40,139 nucleotides of DNA from GCA-2683825 sp965662355 (GTDB taxonomy: Bacteria > Planctomycetota > UBA1135 > GCA-002686595). Below are positions 39,673 through 40,139 of this stretch, in pieces. The stretch is taken from positions 1 through 40,139 of the forward strand of contig CBFIHP010000033.1 in assembly GCA_965662355.1 (NCBI GenBank). Reading direction: 5' to 3'. The notes under the pieces were generated by a model. The model was not told the DNA's origin. It saw only the letters and a program-made list of their open reading frames with translations, and searched no databases. How positions within the stretch are numbered: the stretch's first letter is position 1; the number at the start of each line of letters is the position of its first letter. A program made the position numbers and the translations under genes.

Positions 39673-40139
39673 TTGTCCACAGTCATCCGCAAGGGTCCCT
39701 ACCCCGAACTCACCTGGCACGCGATCATTGTCGGCTGGGTGCTAGGTGTGGTCATCTCGCTTTCGATGGGCTACGCCGCCTTGATCCTCGGCTTTTCGAT
39801 CGAGGGCTCCGAACTAGCAGCCATCCTCGGCTGGGGCATCCTGCGCGGCGTGATGAAGCGCACGAGCATCGTCGAGAACAACATCAACCAGAGCATCGCC
39901 TCGGCCGTCAACGCGGCCTCCTCGGGCATGATGTTCTCCGTTCCAGCGCTCTTCATTCTGTCGGATCGCTACGATAATCTGACTAACTTCAACCGGGGCT
40001 TGATGATTTTCGGTTGCTTTGTCGGCGCGGTGATCGGCCTGTCGTTCGTTATTCCCCTGCGCAAGCAGATGATCGACTTCAACCGCCTGGCCTATCCGGG
40101 CGGCATCGCCACGGCGGCGATTCTGAAGTCGCCGGGAGC
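39673..40139 (+). CDS. OPT family oligopeptide transporter, partial
   Basis: The gene runs off the right edge, so about 155 residues are visible. Start TTG at 39673 is the only plausible start, because an in-frame TAA lies at 39655, and GGAG is 10 nt upstream. Features include ELTWHAIIVGWVLGVVISLS, SIVENNINQSIASAVNAAS, SSGMMFSVPALFIL and FVIPLRKQMIDFNRLAYPGG, all characteristic of OPT-family membrane carriers. The family takes up small peptides or metal chelates, and the substrate here is unknown. It follows the cytosine deaminase on the same strand after 62 bp, possibly as an operon. Confidence 0.88.
   Translation, partial: MSTVIRKGPYPELTWHAIIVGWVLGVVISLSMGYAALILGFSIEGSELAAILGWGILRGVMKRTSIVENNINQSIASAVNAASSGMMFSVPALFILSDRYDNLTNFNRGLMIFGCFVGAVIGLSFVIPLRKQMIDFNRLAYPGGIATAAILKSPG

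Noticed and set aside
1..40139. tRNA, rRNA, CRISPR arrays, insertion sequences and phage genes
   Set aside because: No cloverleaf-like segments, direct repeat-spacer arrays, transposase motifs or terminal inverted repeats were noticed on reading both strands.

Overview
The window is high-GC DNA with a gene content that fits Planctomycetota, probably a marine or sediment lineage. The indicators are a secreted formylglycine sulfatase, Gfo/Idh/MocA and ThuA proteins, YHS-domain proteins, large secreted proteins built from carboxypeptidase-regulatory-like, Ig-like and beta-propeller modules, C-terminal sorting tails, and a multihaem cytochrome. This placement is inferred from gene content; there is no rRNA or other phylogenetic marker here. 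Two runs of 98 N (18642-18739 and 30532-30629) are assembly gaps.

Layout. 1-971: two overlapping prepilin-like genes on the minus strand, the first cut by the window edge. 1175-1446: a frameshifted DUF952 relic. 1641-10045: reductive pyrimidine catabolism on the plus strand, in two transcription units (methylmalonate/malonate-semialdehyde dehydrogenase with beta-ureidopropionase, then dihydropyrimidinase, class III aminotransferase and a PreA-like dihydropyrimidine dehydrogenase). A minus-strand secreted multi-domain gene sits between the two units. 10054-14858: tandem YHS protein, MddA-type methanethiol methyltransferase, Gfo/Idh/MocA oxidoreductase, a membrane glycosyltransferase, and two short coding-like relics. 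14886-18527: a beta-propeller protein, an MFS transporter and a divergent sulfatase. 18620-23103: a gap-interrupted small gene, a lamin-tail surface protein with a clear intrinsic terminator, an SPFH/Arc-type operon, and an FMN glutamate-synthase-like enzyme. 23065-32007: secreted proteins (pentahaem cytochrome, CAP-domain protein, FG-GAP-like protein, ThuA protein). 32069-34787: a DUF4003-like protein, a YHS lipoprotein and a two-domain rhodanese. 35022-37598: a modular esterase-like secreted protein. 37644-40139: NCS2 uracil/xanthine permease, cytosine deaminase and the start of an OPT transporter.

The pyrimidine genes form a nearly complete route: uptake by the NCS2 permease, cytosine to uracil, uracil to dihydrouracil, ring opening, decarbamoylation to beta-alanine, transamination to malonate semialdehyde, and oxidation to acetyl-CoA. 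Both plus-strand units carry the same promoter type (TTGnCn, 16-17 bp, TACGAT). No PreT partner is seen, and the PreA-like protein lacks the usual C-terminal ferredoxin domain.

The most unusual signal is at 33885-34787. A two-domain rhodanese reads through an in-frame TGA exactly at the catalytic cysteine of its active domain and then runs to the family's natural C-terminus. A hairpin with a GGU apical loop and a bulged U starts 12 nt after the TGA, as expected for a bacterial SECIS element. This is best read as a selenocysteine-containing sulfurtransferase; a nonsense mutation is the main alternative.
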